64,000 bases of DNA from CAXXOK01 sp963675365. Lineage in GTDB: Bacteria > Bacillota > Clostridia > Christensenellales > Aristaeellaceae. The stretch lies in the NCBI GenBank assembly GCA_963675365.2, contig CAXXVA010000002.1:248001-312000 (forward strand). The letters are read 5' to 3'. This document shows positions 30,855-40,132 of this stretch, in pieces (position 1 is the first letter of the stretch; every line of letters begins with the position of its first letter). The notes under the pieces are model-generated. The model searched no databases. It was not told the origin of the DNA and saw only the letters and a program-made list of their open reading frames with translations. Both the position numbers and the translations under genes were made by a program.

Positions 30855-32087
30855 GTGCGTACAAAAAAACCCGGATTATGGACCCGGGACTTTACCATTA
30901 TCACACTGGGCACGGTGGTTTCGGCCATCGGCGGCACGGCGGTCAGCTTTGCCATGAGCCTGATCGTGTTTGACAACACGGGCTCCACCTGGCTTTCAGG
31001 CGTGTTTGCCGCGGTGACGATGCTGCCAAACATCATCCTGCCTGTCGTCTCCGCCCCGATGGTGGACAAGGCCTGCCGCCGCAACCTGATCGCGGGGATC
31101 GACGCGCTGATGGGGCTTTTATACTTCGGCTTCGCGGCGTACCTGTCCGACGCGGAATTTTCCTACGGCATGTACATGGTGTTTGGGCTGATGTCAAGCT
31201 GCCTGGGCATGGTGTACCACCAGGCGTACGCCTCGCTCTACCCGGAGCTGATCCCCGAGGGCTTTGCCCAGAAGGGCTATTCCGTGTCCTCGATCATCTA
31301 TCCCACGGTGACCACGGTGGTTACGCCCATCGCCGCGATTATCTATAAAACGGTCGGTATCGCCTGGTTTTTCGCCGCCGAAGGCGCGCTGCTGCTGATC
31401 GCCTCGACACTGGAATGGCGCATCACCAAGGATCGTTCCGACAAGCAAAAAAGCTCGTTTTCACTCAAAACGTACTTCAGCGACGCCATGGGCGGCATCC
31501 GCTATCTGCAAAAAGAAAAAGGCGTCCGCAGCCTCTATGCCTACATGGCGGTGGTCAATTCCACCGCGCAGGGCAACACCCTGATGGCGCTGGCGTTCTT
31601 CCAGAGCAATCCGGCGCTTGGCGCGGCGATGTACTCGCTGCTGATCTCGGCGGAAACCATCGGGCGCATGATCGGCGGATTCTTCCACTATTTCCTCAAA
31701 ATTCCGCCCAAATTCCGCTACCGTGTAACGGAGAAGGTGTACATCACGTACGAATCGCTGGACGGCGTGATGCTGCTGCTGTGGTACCCCGTGATGATCG
31801 TCATCCGCTTCGTGCTCGGGTTCCTTGGCGTAAACTCCGCAACGCTCAGGGAAGCCGCCGTGCAAAAATACCTGCCCGGCGGCATCCGCTCGCGGGTGCA
31901 GGCGGTGTTTGCGATCCTCACGACGCTTGGCGCGATCGTGTTCCGCTTGTTTGCGGGCGCGCTGGGCGAGGTGATGAGCTATCAGACCGTGCCGCTGGTC
32001 ATGGGCGGCATCGGGCTGTTGGCCGTGTATTTTCTCATCATCCGCAACAAGCGGTATATCATACCCATTTACGAAAAGGACGTTTAA
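30855..32087 (+). CDS. MFS transporter
   Basis: 410 residues with 10-12 hydrophobic helices. N-terminal LWTRDFTIITLGTVVSAIGGTAVSFAMSLIVFDNTGSTWLSGVFAAVTMLPNIILPVVSAPMVDKACRRNLIAGIDAL contains the motif-A-like loop PMVDKACRR between helices 2 and 3. It resembles the MefA/enterobactin-exporter group of the major facilitator family. The GTG start is supported by AAGGAG ten bases upstream. It follows the XRE-TPR gene and converges on the Pr6Pr cluster with a 4-base overlap. Substrate unknown. Confidence 0.85.
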   Translation: MRTKKPGLWTRDFTIITLGTVVSAIGGTAVSFAMSLIVFDNTGSTWLSGVFAAVTMLPNIILPVVSAPMVDKACRRNLIAGIDALMGLLYFGFAAYLSDAEFSYGMYMVFGLMSSCLGMVYHQAYASLYPELIPEGFAQKGYSVSSIIYPTVTTVVTPIAAIIYKTVGIAWFFAAEGALLLIASTLEWRITKDRSDKQKSSFSLKTYFSDAMGGIRYLQKEKGVRSLYAYMAVVNSTAQGNTLMALAFFQSNPALGAAMYSLLISAETIGRMIGGFFHYFLKIPPKFRYRVTEKVYITYESLDGVMLLLWYPVMIVIRFVLGFLGVNSATLREAAVQKYLPGGIRSRVQAVFAILTTLGAIVFRLFAGALGEVMSYQTVPLVMGGIGLLAVYFLIIRNKRYIIPIYEKDV

Positions 32088-32758
32088 CCGTCCTGGCCTT
32101 CCTTGGCTGTTCTGCTCTGTGCAAAGCGGAACAAGAACCCCAGCGCGAGCGTCAGGCAGAGGATCATTACAAGCCACCAAAACACGCCCATGCCGGCCGG
32201 GGAACCGAACCAGCCGAATTTGTCTACATCCAGAATGTAATAGGGATAGTGCCTGCCGGACGAAAAGGTATAGTGCGTCGCGGCTTGAAACACGAATGTG
32301 AAGATCAGGTAGTATAATGGCAGAACCAGCGTCCACAGCACGCCGGACAGGCGCACGGGTTCGCCCCTGTTAAACAGCAGAAAATCGGCGATGAACAGCA
32401 GCGGAACAACGGTGTGCAGCAGCTGGCTGTTCCAGGTCATCACGCTTTGGATCGGCCGTGTCGGCGCGAGGATCGCCCAATACACGATCATCGTGATCGA
32501 GATCGCGACTGCCACGGTATACCGCGCGACCGCAAGCACGTGTGGAATGCGCGCGTTTCCGCCCAATAGGTTTTGGATGGCGAACACCAGATATACGGCC
32601 GTGATCAGCAGCACCCAGAGGTTGCTCTGATAGGTGAAGTACAGCAGGTTTTCCGGGTCTGCCGGGCCGCCGGCCGCCACAAAGGCGTCCTGCACGGCAA
32701 ACCAGCCGCAGATCAGCAGCACGGCGCGCAGCGCGATGGAAAGGCGGATTTTCATCAT
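32084..32758 (-). CDS. Pr6Pr family membrane protein, copy 3 of 3
   Basis: 224 residues, six predicted membrane helices. Shared family marks: FTYQSNLWVLLITAVYL, YTVAVAISITMIVYWAILAP, LLHTVVPLLFIADFLLF, LPLYYLIFTFVFQAATH, YPYYILDVDKFGW. The polar residues in QSN and in HTxVP within helices are kept among the three neighbours. The fold is the FAR-17a/AIG1-like (Pr6Pr) type; human relatives hydrolyse fatty-acid esters of hydroxy fatty acids, but the bacterial role is unknown. GGAAAGGAACG precedes the ATG. Confidence 0.78.
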   Translation of the reverse strand: MMKIRLSIALRAVLLICGWFAVQDAFVAAGGPADPENLLYFTYQSNLWVLLITAVYLVFAIQNLLGGNARIPHVLAVARYTVAVAISITMIVYWAILAPTRPIQSVMTWNSQLLHTVVPLLFIADFLLFNRGEPVRLSGVLWTLVLPLYYLIFTFVFQAATHYTFSSGRHYPYYILDVDKFGWFGSPAGMGVFWWLVMILCLTLALGFLFRFAQSRTAKEGQDG

Positions 32759-32779
32759 CTCTGGCGTTCCTTTCTGGAA

Positions 32780-33442
32780 TCAAATCACGTTCATCATAAA
32801 CCGGTAGAAATATCCAAGTCCCAGCGTAAGGCCGAGAAAGATAAAAATCCACCAGAACACGCCCAGTCCGTTTCGGAAGCCGAACCAGCCGAAACGGTCT
32901 TTGTCCATGAAAAAATACGGGTAGCGGCCGCCGCCCTCAAATGCGATTCCCGGTTGAATCGCCGCGTGCAGAAACGTGAGGATGAAATAGAAAAGCGGCG
33001 GTGCCAGGCACCACAGCACGGAAACGCTGTCGATCAGCGCGCCCCGATCGAACAGGAAGAAATCCGCGATGTAGAGCAGCGGCACCGCCGTATGCACCAG
33101 AAAATTGTTGGGGGACAGCAGGTAGGCTTTATCCATCTTTGGCGCGAGGAGAATCCAAAAAACCAGAAATGTGATGGTAATCCCCACCAGCACCGCAAAG
33201 CGTGCGAGCGCTAGAAAGCGGATCGCGGGAAAGGCGCCGGTGAACTGCGCGAGGATGCGCAGCGCGAGGTATACGGCTGTCATCAGCAGTACCCATAGGT
33301 TGGACTGGATGGTATAGTACCAAATCCCGCCGGTGTTCATCATGTCGTCCGTCCGGCGGAAAATGGCGTTCCACACGCCCGCGCCGCATGCCGCGATCAG
33401 CGCGGTGCGCAAGACAACAGAAAGCCAAAACATCCCTGTCAT
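32780..33442 (-). CDS. Pr6Pr family membrane protein, copy 2 of 3
   Basis: 220 residues, six predicted membrane helices, clearly similar to copy 3 (YTIQSNLWVLLMTAVYL, FLVHTAVPLLYIADFFLFDRG, YPYFFMDKDRFGWFGFRNGLGVFWW). Start at 33442 overlaps the stop of the upstream copy as ATGA; MFWLS nine bases later is an alternative. The 21-base gap to copy 3 indicates one operon of three. Confidence 0.78.
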   Translation of the reverse strand: MTGMFWLSVVLRTALIAACGAGVWNAIFRRTDDMMNTGGIWYYTIQSNLWVLLMTAVYLALRILAQFTGAFPAIRFLALARFAVLVGITITFLVFWILLAPKMDKAYLLSPNNFLVHTAVPLLYIADFFLFDRGALIDSVSVLWCLAPPLFYFILTFLHAAIQPGIAFEGGGRYPYFFMDKDRFGWFGFRNGLGVFWWIFIFLGLTLGLGYFYRFMMNVI

Positions 33443-34140
33443 GATTCGGTACGTCCTTCCACGCCGTCCCCCCGGATGGTTTTCACCTGGATGAAGCGAT
33501 ATAAAGCGCCGACCAAAAGCGACGAGCCGAACAGGATCAGTCCCGTCCACACAACGCCGAGATCCAGCCCGGGAGCGGCGACGGATTCGATGTTCAGGTC
33601 GGTAAAAAAATAATAGTAGAGGTGGTCGCCGAGATACATCGACAAGGGATCCGCCATAATGTAAATAAAGGTGTACGCCAGAAAGAATAGCGGCAGGGCG
33701 AGGGCCATGACGATATCGAGTTTTTCCATCGGCTCGCCCCGGTCAAACGCGAGGAAATCGGTGATGAACAGCGCGGGAACAACCGAGCGTGTCAGGAAGT
33801 TGAACCATATCGGCGTTTGCTGGTAGGCAAGTGTCAGGAAGAAGTTGCAGCTGTCCAGAATATAGGAAATCGTAACGGCTACCACCACGCTGTAACGGAT
33901 GATCTGCAAGGCGCGGGGGATGCGCGTGTTGCCAGTGATGCGCGTGCGGAACCCCAGGCCAAAGTACACAAGCGTTATGGCGATCATGCAGGTTTTGCTT
34001 AAGCTGGGGAAGTACAGGAACGTACCGATGGGCGCTCCCCAGTAGGAATAGGCAAAGACGTTTTCCATGGTAAAGTAACCGAAAAACAACAAAAACGCGC
34101 GCAGCAGCACGGCCAACCCGTTTCGGTTTCTGGAGCTCAT
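33439..34140 (-). CDS. Pr6Pr family membrane protein, copy 1 of 3 (divergent)
   Basis: 233 residues, six predicted membrane helices. More divergent than the other two: LYFPSLSKTCMIAITLVYF replaces the QSNLW stretch and RSVVPALFITDFLAFDRGEP replaces LLHTVVP..ADFLLF, so the helix His is lost (Arg-Ser-Val-Val-Pro). First gene of the operon. A probable promoter (TTGTAT-N18-TAAAAT on the minus strand, about 34179-34208) lies upstream. Function unknown. Confidence 0.7.
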   Translation of the reverse strand: MSSRNRNGLAVLLRAFLLFFGYFTMENVFAYSYWGAPIGTFLYFPSLSKTCMIAITLVYFGLGFRTRITGNTRIPRALQIIRYSVVVAVTISYILDSCNFFLTLAYQQTPIWFNFLTRSVVPALFITDFLAFDRGEPMEKLDIVMALALPLFFLAYTFIYIMADPLSMYLGDHLYYYFFTDLNIESVAAPGLDLGVVWTGLILFGSSLLVGALYRFIQVKTIRGDGVEGRTES

Positions 34141-34207
34141 AACGTACCTCTCGGTTCAGATTTGCCCGGTGATTTTTCCATTTTATCACAGTCAGTCCGC
34201 GGCATAC

Positions 34208-34236
34208 AAGAAAAAGGCGCAAACGCGCCTTTTTCC
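34208..34236 (-). terminator. Terminator of the ABC (MacB-like) operon
   Basis: AAAAAGGCGC (34211-34220), loop AAAC, GCGCCTTTTT (34225-34234): symmetric stem with T-run, 15 bases after the permease stop. Confidence 0.88.
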
Positions 34237-34250
34237 TGTCTCGGGCTTGT

Positions 34251-36151
34251 TTAGACCCCCTCGCCCATGCGGATGGCGTCCATAATGTTGCGGCCGCGCA
34301 GCTTGCCCGCCGCGTACTGCGTTACGATCAGCGCGATGACGAACACGCCGGCGATGGCTTCAAACAGCAGCGGCAACGGATAGTAAAACTGGAATCCGTC
34401 CCGCTGGGTCAGCGCCATATAGGTCAGGTACATGGCAAGCGAGCCCAGCGGCAGCCCGTATAAAAGCGCTTTGAGGGCGGACATCACGCTTTCCAGCGCG
34501 AGCATCCGGCGCACGCTGCGCTCCGTCATTCCCACGGATTTGAGCACCGCAAACTCGCGGGCGCGCAGCTGTACGTTTGCGGAAATGGCGGAGATCACGC
34601 TCGTCAGTCCGATCAGCGAAAGCATGCCCACAAATCCGTAGAGGAAGATGGTGATCAGCTTCGTCAGGCTGCGGGTCATGTCGGTAATGGCGGTGATGTC
34701 CTGCGCGCCGTAGGTGTAGCGACGGGCGCCGTCCGCTTCCACAAAGCTGTCCAGCACGCTTTCGGCATAAAGGGTAAACCCTTCGGAATCCGGGGTATTG
34801 GCAAACCATACGGCTTGCTGCGCCGCGGCGTCCGCGACCACGATGGCAATGGGATAGACGCTTAGAAAAGCGATTTCCTGGGGAACCTGCGCACCGGTCA
34901 GCTGGGCGTCCAGGGAAAGCGTCAGGGTTTGCGCGTCGCTTTGCAACGTGAGGGTCTGCCCGGAGAACGCAAGCGCTTGCAACTCGGTCGTCTTGCCGCC
35001 TGTGGTCAGCCGGGCGCTGTTGAGCAGGATGGTCGAGCGCACGGGCACTCCCGCAAGCCTGCAAAGCTCCGCGTAATGGTCGGCGTCGGGTGTAACCAGC
35101 GCGACCGGCAGGGCGGCCGTGTCATTTCCATCGGCATAGGCGGCGCGCAGGGCGCTGCTGATCGAGGGCTCGTCCAGCGCGAGGCTGTACAGGGAATCGA
35201 CGCGGAGCCCGTAAACGGCTGTATCCGGGTAGGCCGCCAGCGTTTCGGTCAGGTCGTCGGTCTGCGCAAGCGGGGTTTGCCCTTCCGAAGTCAGAAACAC
35301 ATAGGATGTGGCGTCGATGTTCATATACGCCTGGTTCATGGTCATGGTCATCTGCGAGTCCAGCCCGCCGCACACCAGAAACAGCACGATGCTGATGGTA
35401 AGCGCCGCGACCATCGCCCGGTAGCTTTTTTTGCTGCGGCGGATGGATTTGGCCGCAAGCGTGCCCTCAAAGCCGAACAGCAGCCGCGCAAGCCGGTGGG
35501 CGCGCGGTTTGCCGCGGTTATTTTTGATCTCGTTCGTCAGGCGAATCGCCTCGATCGCCGGTACCTTTGCGGCCTTGCGGGCGGGGAAGTACGCCGACAG
35601 CATGATGGTGAAAAACGACAGGAACAGCGCGATCAGCAGCGATTCCCACGAAAGCACAAAATGCATGCGCATGGTTGCGCCGTTGTTGAGCATCTTATTC
35701 ATCGGCGCAAGCAGCGTATCGCCGATGCTCGTGCCCAGCCATTCCACCAGCAGCCCGACGGCGACGCCCGCCGGAATGGCGATCAGCGACAGGTATATAC
35801 CTTCGTACAGTACGATTTTCAGAATCTGCTGCCGGGTGGCGCCGGTGCTTTTAAGGATACCGAACTGGCGCAGCCGCTCGGACGCGCTGATGCGGAAGGC
35901 GTTGGAGATCACGACCACGGACGCGATCATGATGATGGAGCCGAAGATTACGCCCATCCAGACAAACACGGACTTATAGGACACGACATCCTGGTCGCCC
36001 ACCAGGCCGCGCATGGCCTCGATGCCGCTTGCGGCAAAGCCGAACACGGCGGTAATCATGGCGACCGACAGCACGATGCCGACGATAGTCACGACGGTGC
36101 GCTTGCGGTTTTGCCTGAGCTGGGAAAGCGCCAGGGCTGCCGGTATCGGTC

Positions 36152-36155
<4 letters not shown>
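34251..36155 (-). CDS. FtsX/MacB-type ABC transporter permease
   Basis: 634 residues. Layout: N-terminal helix (RKRTVVTIVGIVLSVAMITAVFGF), an FtsX domain of three helices (about 60-190), a second set beginning LAAKSIRRSKKSYRAMVAALTISIVLFLVCGG (about 265), a large extracytoplasmic region (about 290-490) and a final FtsX triplet (ITIFLYGFVGMLSLIGLTSVISAISANVQLRAREFAVLKSVGMT...). The internal duplication with a big external domain fits type VII (BceB- or MacB-like) ABC systems for peptide resistance or lipid handling. Its ATG overlaps the ATPase stop by four bases. A two-component system lies immediately upstream. Confidence 0.85.
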
Positions 36156-36835
<680 letters not shown>

Positions 36836-36880
36836 GCAATGCCTCCGTTACTCATGTTGGTACAGCATGATTGTCGCATA

Positions 36881-36925
36881 CGAAGATGACAAGCCGGTGA
36901 CAGCGAAGGTGACAAGTTTGTCACC
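36881..36925 (-). promoter_or_regulatory. Direct-repeat and palindromic operator upstream of the ABC operon
   Basis: Given on the + strand: CGAAGATGACAAG (36881-36893) and CGAAGGTGACAAG (36904-36916) are near-identical direct repeats 23 bp apart; the second is half of the palindrome GGTGACAAGTTTGTCACC (36908-36925). Tandem sites two helical turns apart are typical of OmpR-family regulators. Confidence 0.6.
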
Positions 36926-36983
36926 CGCCTGCGCACGGGTTTGATTTGAGTATTACATCCTGTTATTTTCTAATACAGAACGG

Positions 36984-37838
36984 CTATTTATACAGCTTCA
37001 GCGTAAACGTCGCGCCGGTATAGGCGTCGCCGGTCAGGGCGGATACATGCGGCGGCAGGCCTTCGCCGTCCACCTCGATGTCCCCGTTTTGCCCGCGCAG
37101 AATGGTTTGCGCCAGCGGCAGGCCGATGCCGTAGCCCGCGGGCGCGCCGCCCTGGAAGCGGCGGAACAGCCTGGCGATCTTCTCGGGCTTCAGGCCCTGG
37201 CCGCTGTCCGTTACGCTGATCCAGGCGCAGATCGGGTTTTCGCCGCAGGCGATGAAAATGGGCCTGCCCGCCGGGGAGTTTTCCGACGCGTTTTTAATCA
37301 CGTTTCCAAGCGCTTCGGCGGTCCAGCGCAGGTCGCACAACAGCGTTGCCTCGCCCGCGATGCGGACTTCCTGGTCCTTGATTTCCAATAAAATTTCCAG
37401 CGGTTCCAGCGCACGGGCGATCACGCCGCGCGCGCCGACGCTGCGGATGTTGAACTCCACGGCGTCGGCATCGAGCTTTGCCATCTTTAGCAGCGCGTCC
37501 GTCAGCCACTGGGTGCGGGTCAGCCCCGTTTGGAGGTTTCGGATCAGTTCTTTCTGCTTGTCCGGCGGCGCGGTTTCCAAAAGATCGGCCATCACCAGCA
37601 TGGAGGTCAGCGGGGTCTTGAGCTGGTGGGAGATATCCGACAGCGAATCCTTGAGCTTCTCTTTATCCTTTTGCAGGGCGTCGGCCTGCTCCTGCTTGAG
37701 CCGCGCCAGGGTTTGAATGTCGTTGCGCAGGATGCTCAAGCGTCCTTCGCGGTTATCCAAAAGCTCCGGGCTTTCGCCGTCCGCCACGCGGCGCACGTCC
37801 GCGGAAAGCCGTTCAAGCTTCTTTTTATTCAGCCACAC
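36984..37838 (-). CDS. Histidine kinase lacking membrane helices
   Basis: 284 residues. It begins at a HAMP-like linker (KKLERLSADVRRVADGESPELLDNREGRLSILRNDIQTLARLKQEQADALQKDKEKLKDSLSDISHQLKTPLTSM), with the phosphorylated His in DISHQLKTP (about residue 72), then N-box NVIKNASENSP, DSGQGL and the G-box GYGIGLPLAQTIL. Close relatives have one or two membrane helices before this point; here the ATG is the first residue of the linker region and overlaps the response regulator gene by 14 bases, so no N-terminal helix can be encoded upstream in frame. It may be a cytoplasmic sensor or take its signal from the ABC permease. Confidence 0.85.
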   Translation of the reverse strand: MWLNKKKLERLSADVRRVADGESPELLDNREGRLSILRNDIQTLARLKQEQADALQKDKEKLKDSLSDISHQLKTPLTSMLVMADLLETAPPDKQKELIRNLQTGLTRTQWLTDALLKMAKLDADAVEFNIRSVGARGVIARALEPLEILLEIKDQEVRIAGEATLLCDLRWTAEALGNVIKNASENSPAGRPIFIACGENPICAWISVTDSGQGLKPEKIARLFRRFQGGAPAGYGIGLPLAQTILRGQNGDIEVDGEGLPPHVSALTGDAYTGATFTLKLYK

Positions 37839-38490
37839 GGTAGCCTACCCCCCGCACGGTTTCGATATCCGCGGCATCGCCCAGCTTTTGCCGGAGCCGC
37901 TTGATGCATACGGTCAGGGTGTTGTCCTCCACAAAATCGCCCGCGCCGTCCCACAGGTGGTTCAAAATCTGCGTGCGCGTCAGCGTCTGCCCCGGATGGG
38001 AGGCGAACAGGAGCAAAAGCTTATATTCAAGCGCCGTCAGTTCCAGCGGCTTGCCGTACGCGCTTGCCGTGTTTTTGATCCAGTGAATGGTCACGCCGCC
38101 GACGGTCAGCGCGTCGCCCGCGCCGCCCGTGTTTCGCCGGAGCACGGTTTTCACCCGCGCCAGAAACTCCCGCAGTCGGAAGGGCTTGACGATGTAATCG
38201 TCCGCGCCGCTTTCCAGCGCCTGCACCATCACGCCCTCGTCGTCCACCACGGTTAAAAACAGCACGGCCGTGCCCTCGGGCTTGACCACCGCCAGCACGT
38301 CGCTGCCGCTGCCGTCGGGCAGCTGCATATCCAGCACCGCGAGATCGAACGTGGTTTCCGCCGCCAGCCGTTTGGCCGCGGCGACGTCCCTTGCGTGCGC
38401 TACGGTATAGCCCTCGGCCTCCAATGCGTAGCACAGGCCCGAGGCGATCATCATATCGTCCTCCACCAGCAGGATGCGGACAGGGTTCAT
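37825..38490 (-). CDS. OmpR family response regulator
   Basis: 221 residues. Receiver: acidic pair in LLVEDDMMIASGL, phosphoacceptor Asp54 in VLDMQLPDGSG, Thr of FLTVVDDE, Lys of IVKPFRLREFL. Winged helix: LELTALEYKLLLLFASHPGQTLTRTQILNHLWDG and TVCIKRLRQKLGDAADIETVRGVGYRV. Its ATG overlaps the stop of the glycerate kinase gene (ATGA), and its 3' end overlaps the kinase. Probable target is the operator upstream of the ABC pair at 36835. Confidence 0.92.
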   Translation of the reverse strand: MNPVRILLVEDDMMIASGLCYALEAEGYTVAHARDVAAAKRLAAETTFDLAVLDMQLPDGSGSDVLAVVKPEGTAVLFLTVVDDEGVMVQALESGADDYIVKPFRLREFLARVKTVLRRNTGGAGDALTVGGVTIHWIKNTASAYGKPLELTALEYKLLLLFASHPGQTLTRTQILNHLWDGAGDFVEDNTLTVCIKRLRQKLGDAADIETVRGVGYRVAE

Positions 38491-39764
38491 GCGCTATTCC
38501 CTTCCTTGGACGGCTCGGAGCGCTTAATCAGCAGCACGGTCAGATCGTTGACGTTGGTGCCGGTCGGGCCGGTTTTTATCAGCCCGCCGCAGGCTTCCAG
38601 TGCGTGGTAGCTGTCGTTGTTATCAAGCAATTTTTGGGCGTCGACGCCCTGCCTACGGAGAGTGCGCATGGTTTGGGTATCCACGTAGCCGCCCGCCGCG
38701 TCGGTGGGGCCGTCGGTGCCGTCGGAGCCAATGGAAAACAGCGCCGTATTATAAAGGCCGTTCAATTCGATGGCCGCGGTCAGCGCCAGTTCCTGGTTTC
38801 GGCCGCCAAGGCCCGTGCCCTTGACCTCCACCACCGTTTCGCCGCCCGCGATGAACGCCAGCGAATGATCGGCGGTCTGGTGAATCTGCGCGACCGAGCC
38901 AAACAGCTTTCCCGCGTCTTTGGCGGAGGAGCGCAGGCTGTCGGTGAGCAGATAGGGATCGTAGTCAAGTGCCTTGCACTGCTCCCTGGCGGCGGCGCAC
39001 AGCTGGCGCACGCTGCCCGCTACGAGTATCTCGGCGTTGGGGAGCGTTTTGGGCGTTTCCTGTTTCAGCAGCGCCATAACCTGTTCATTTACAGTCAGTC
39101 CATATTTCGATAGGATCTCCAGCGCTTCCTCGCTGGTGGACGGGTCCGGTGCGGCCGGGCCGGAAGCGATCGCGGAGGGATCGTCCCCCAGGACGTCCGA
39201 CAGGGCGACGGTCAATACCTTTGCGGGCACGCAGTGCAGGGCAAAACGCCCGCCCTTTACGCCGGATAGCCGTTTGCGTACGCAATTGACCTGCGTGATG
39301 TCCGCCCCGCTTTTTAAAAGCTGGCTGGTAATATCCTGCAGCGTATCCAGCGATACCAGCGGGCTTTCAAACAGCGCCGAGCCGCCGCCGGATAACAGAA
39401 ATAAAACGGTATCCTCCGCCGTAAGCGCCCCGGTCAGCCGCAGGGCTTCGCTTGTCGCGTCCACACCGGCCTGGTCAAGTACGGGGTGGGCGGCCTCAAG
39501 CACACGGATATTGGGAAGCGCGCCTTCGCTGTGGTCATACTTTGTAATCACGACGCCCTGTCCGATGCGGTCGCCGAGCGTATCGCAGGCGGCCTTAGCC
39601 ATGCGCCACGCCGCCTTGCCTACGGATACGATCAGCAGGCGGCCTTTGCCAAACGTTTTGCCGGTTAGCGCTTCGCGTACGGCGCTTTCGGGCATCGCTG
39701 CGTTAAGCGACGCGCGGATGATGGCGTCGGCGTCCGCACGCAGGCTATCGATGCCTTTGGCCAT
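38487..39764 (-). CDS. Glycerate 2-kinase (DUF4147/MOFRL type)
   Basis: 425 residues. N-terminal DUF4147 domain: KGRLLIVSVGKAAWRMAKAA, AAHPVLDQAG, FLLSGGGSALFESP, the Lys/Arg loop NCVRKRLSGVKGGR and SDVLGDDPSAIASGPAAPD; C-terminal MOFRL domain: FIAGGETVVEVKGTGLGGRNQELALTAAI and FSIGSDGTDGPTDAAGGYVD. These identify the class II glycerate kinase that makes 2-phosphoglycerate from D-glycerate with ATP. Starts one base after the tautomerase stop and ends inside the response regulator start, so it sits in the middle of a coupled operon. Confidence 0.92.
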   Translation of the reverse strand: MAKGIDSLRADADAIIRASLNAAMPESAVREALTGKTFGKGRLLIVSVGKAAWRMAKAACDTLGDRIGQGVVITKYDHSEGALPNIRVLEAAHPVLDQAGVDATSEALRLTGALTAEDTVLFLLSGGGSALFESPLVSLDTLQDITSQLLKSGADITQVNCVRKRLSGVKGGRFALHCVPAKVLTVALSDVLGDDPSAIASGPAAPDPSTSEEALEILSKYGLTVNEQVMALLKQETPKTLPNAEILVAGSVRQLCAAAREQCKALDYDPYLLTDSLRSSAKDAGKLFGSVAQIHQTADHSLAFIAGGETVVEVKGTGLGGRNQELALTAAIELNGLYNTALFSIGSDGTDGPTDAAGGYVDTQTMRTLRRQGVDAQKLLDNNDSYHALEACGGLIKTGPTGTNVNDLTVLLIKRSEPSKEGNSA

Positions 39765-39765
39765 A

Positions 39766-40002
39766 TCAGGTGAAGGTTCTGGGGTCTGTGTAACCGGGCT
39801 TGACCAGCACGTTGTCCTGATCTTTTACGTACTCGTTGTACACGTCAGCCCACTCGCCGAATGAGTATTCCTCCACCGAGACCGAGATATATTTCGTCGG
39901 CTTGCCCATGGTTTTGTTCACCACTTCGGCGATCTGTTCGGCGGCCTTCTGCAGTTGGGCCTGCGAGGGGCCCGCGATGGTTTTAATGACGATATGCGGC
40001 AT
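39766..40002 (-). CDS. 4-oxalocrotonate tautomerase family protein
   Basis: 78 residues. After Met removal the chain starts with the catalytic Pro (MPHIVIKTIAGPSQAQLQKAAEQIAEVVNKTMG) as in 4-OT and MIF-type tautomerases; the C-terminal SVSVEEYSFGEWADVYNEYV is typical of the small DUF1904/4-OT group in Clostridia. GGGAGGG precedes the ATG. First gene of the operon tautomerase-glycerate kinase-response regulator-histidine kinase. Keto-enol tautomerisation of a 2-oxo acid feeding glycerate metabolism is possible but unproved. Confidence 0.82.
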   Translation of the reverse strand: MPHIVIKTIAGPSQAQLQKAAEQIAEVVNKTMGKPTKYISVSVEEYSFGEWADVYNEYVKDQDNVLVKPGYTDPRTFT

Positions 40003-40072
40003 GATAAAGCCCTCCCTTTTTCCTTTGTTCCATTGTAGCAGATGGCCTGACGCCGTGCAATCGCATTTCACC

Positions 40073-40101
40073 TTGTCAAACGCCGGAGCGTGATGTAGGA
40101 T
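40073..40101 (+). promoter_or_regulatory. Probable promoter of the phzF-like gene
   Basis: TTGTCA (40073-40078), 17-bp spacer, TAGGAT (40096-40101), about 30 bases before the start codon. The -10 is only a 4/6 match. Confidence 0.5.
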
Positions 40102-40132
40102 ATTGGAAACTGGACGACAGGAGGGGTGCATG

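Noticed and set aside
40103..40132. Earlier start for the PhzF-like protein at 40103
   Set aside because: It would add about nine non-family residues across the ribosome binding site GGAGGGG.
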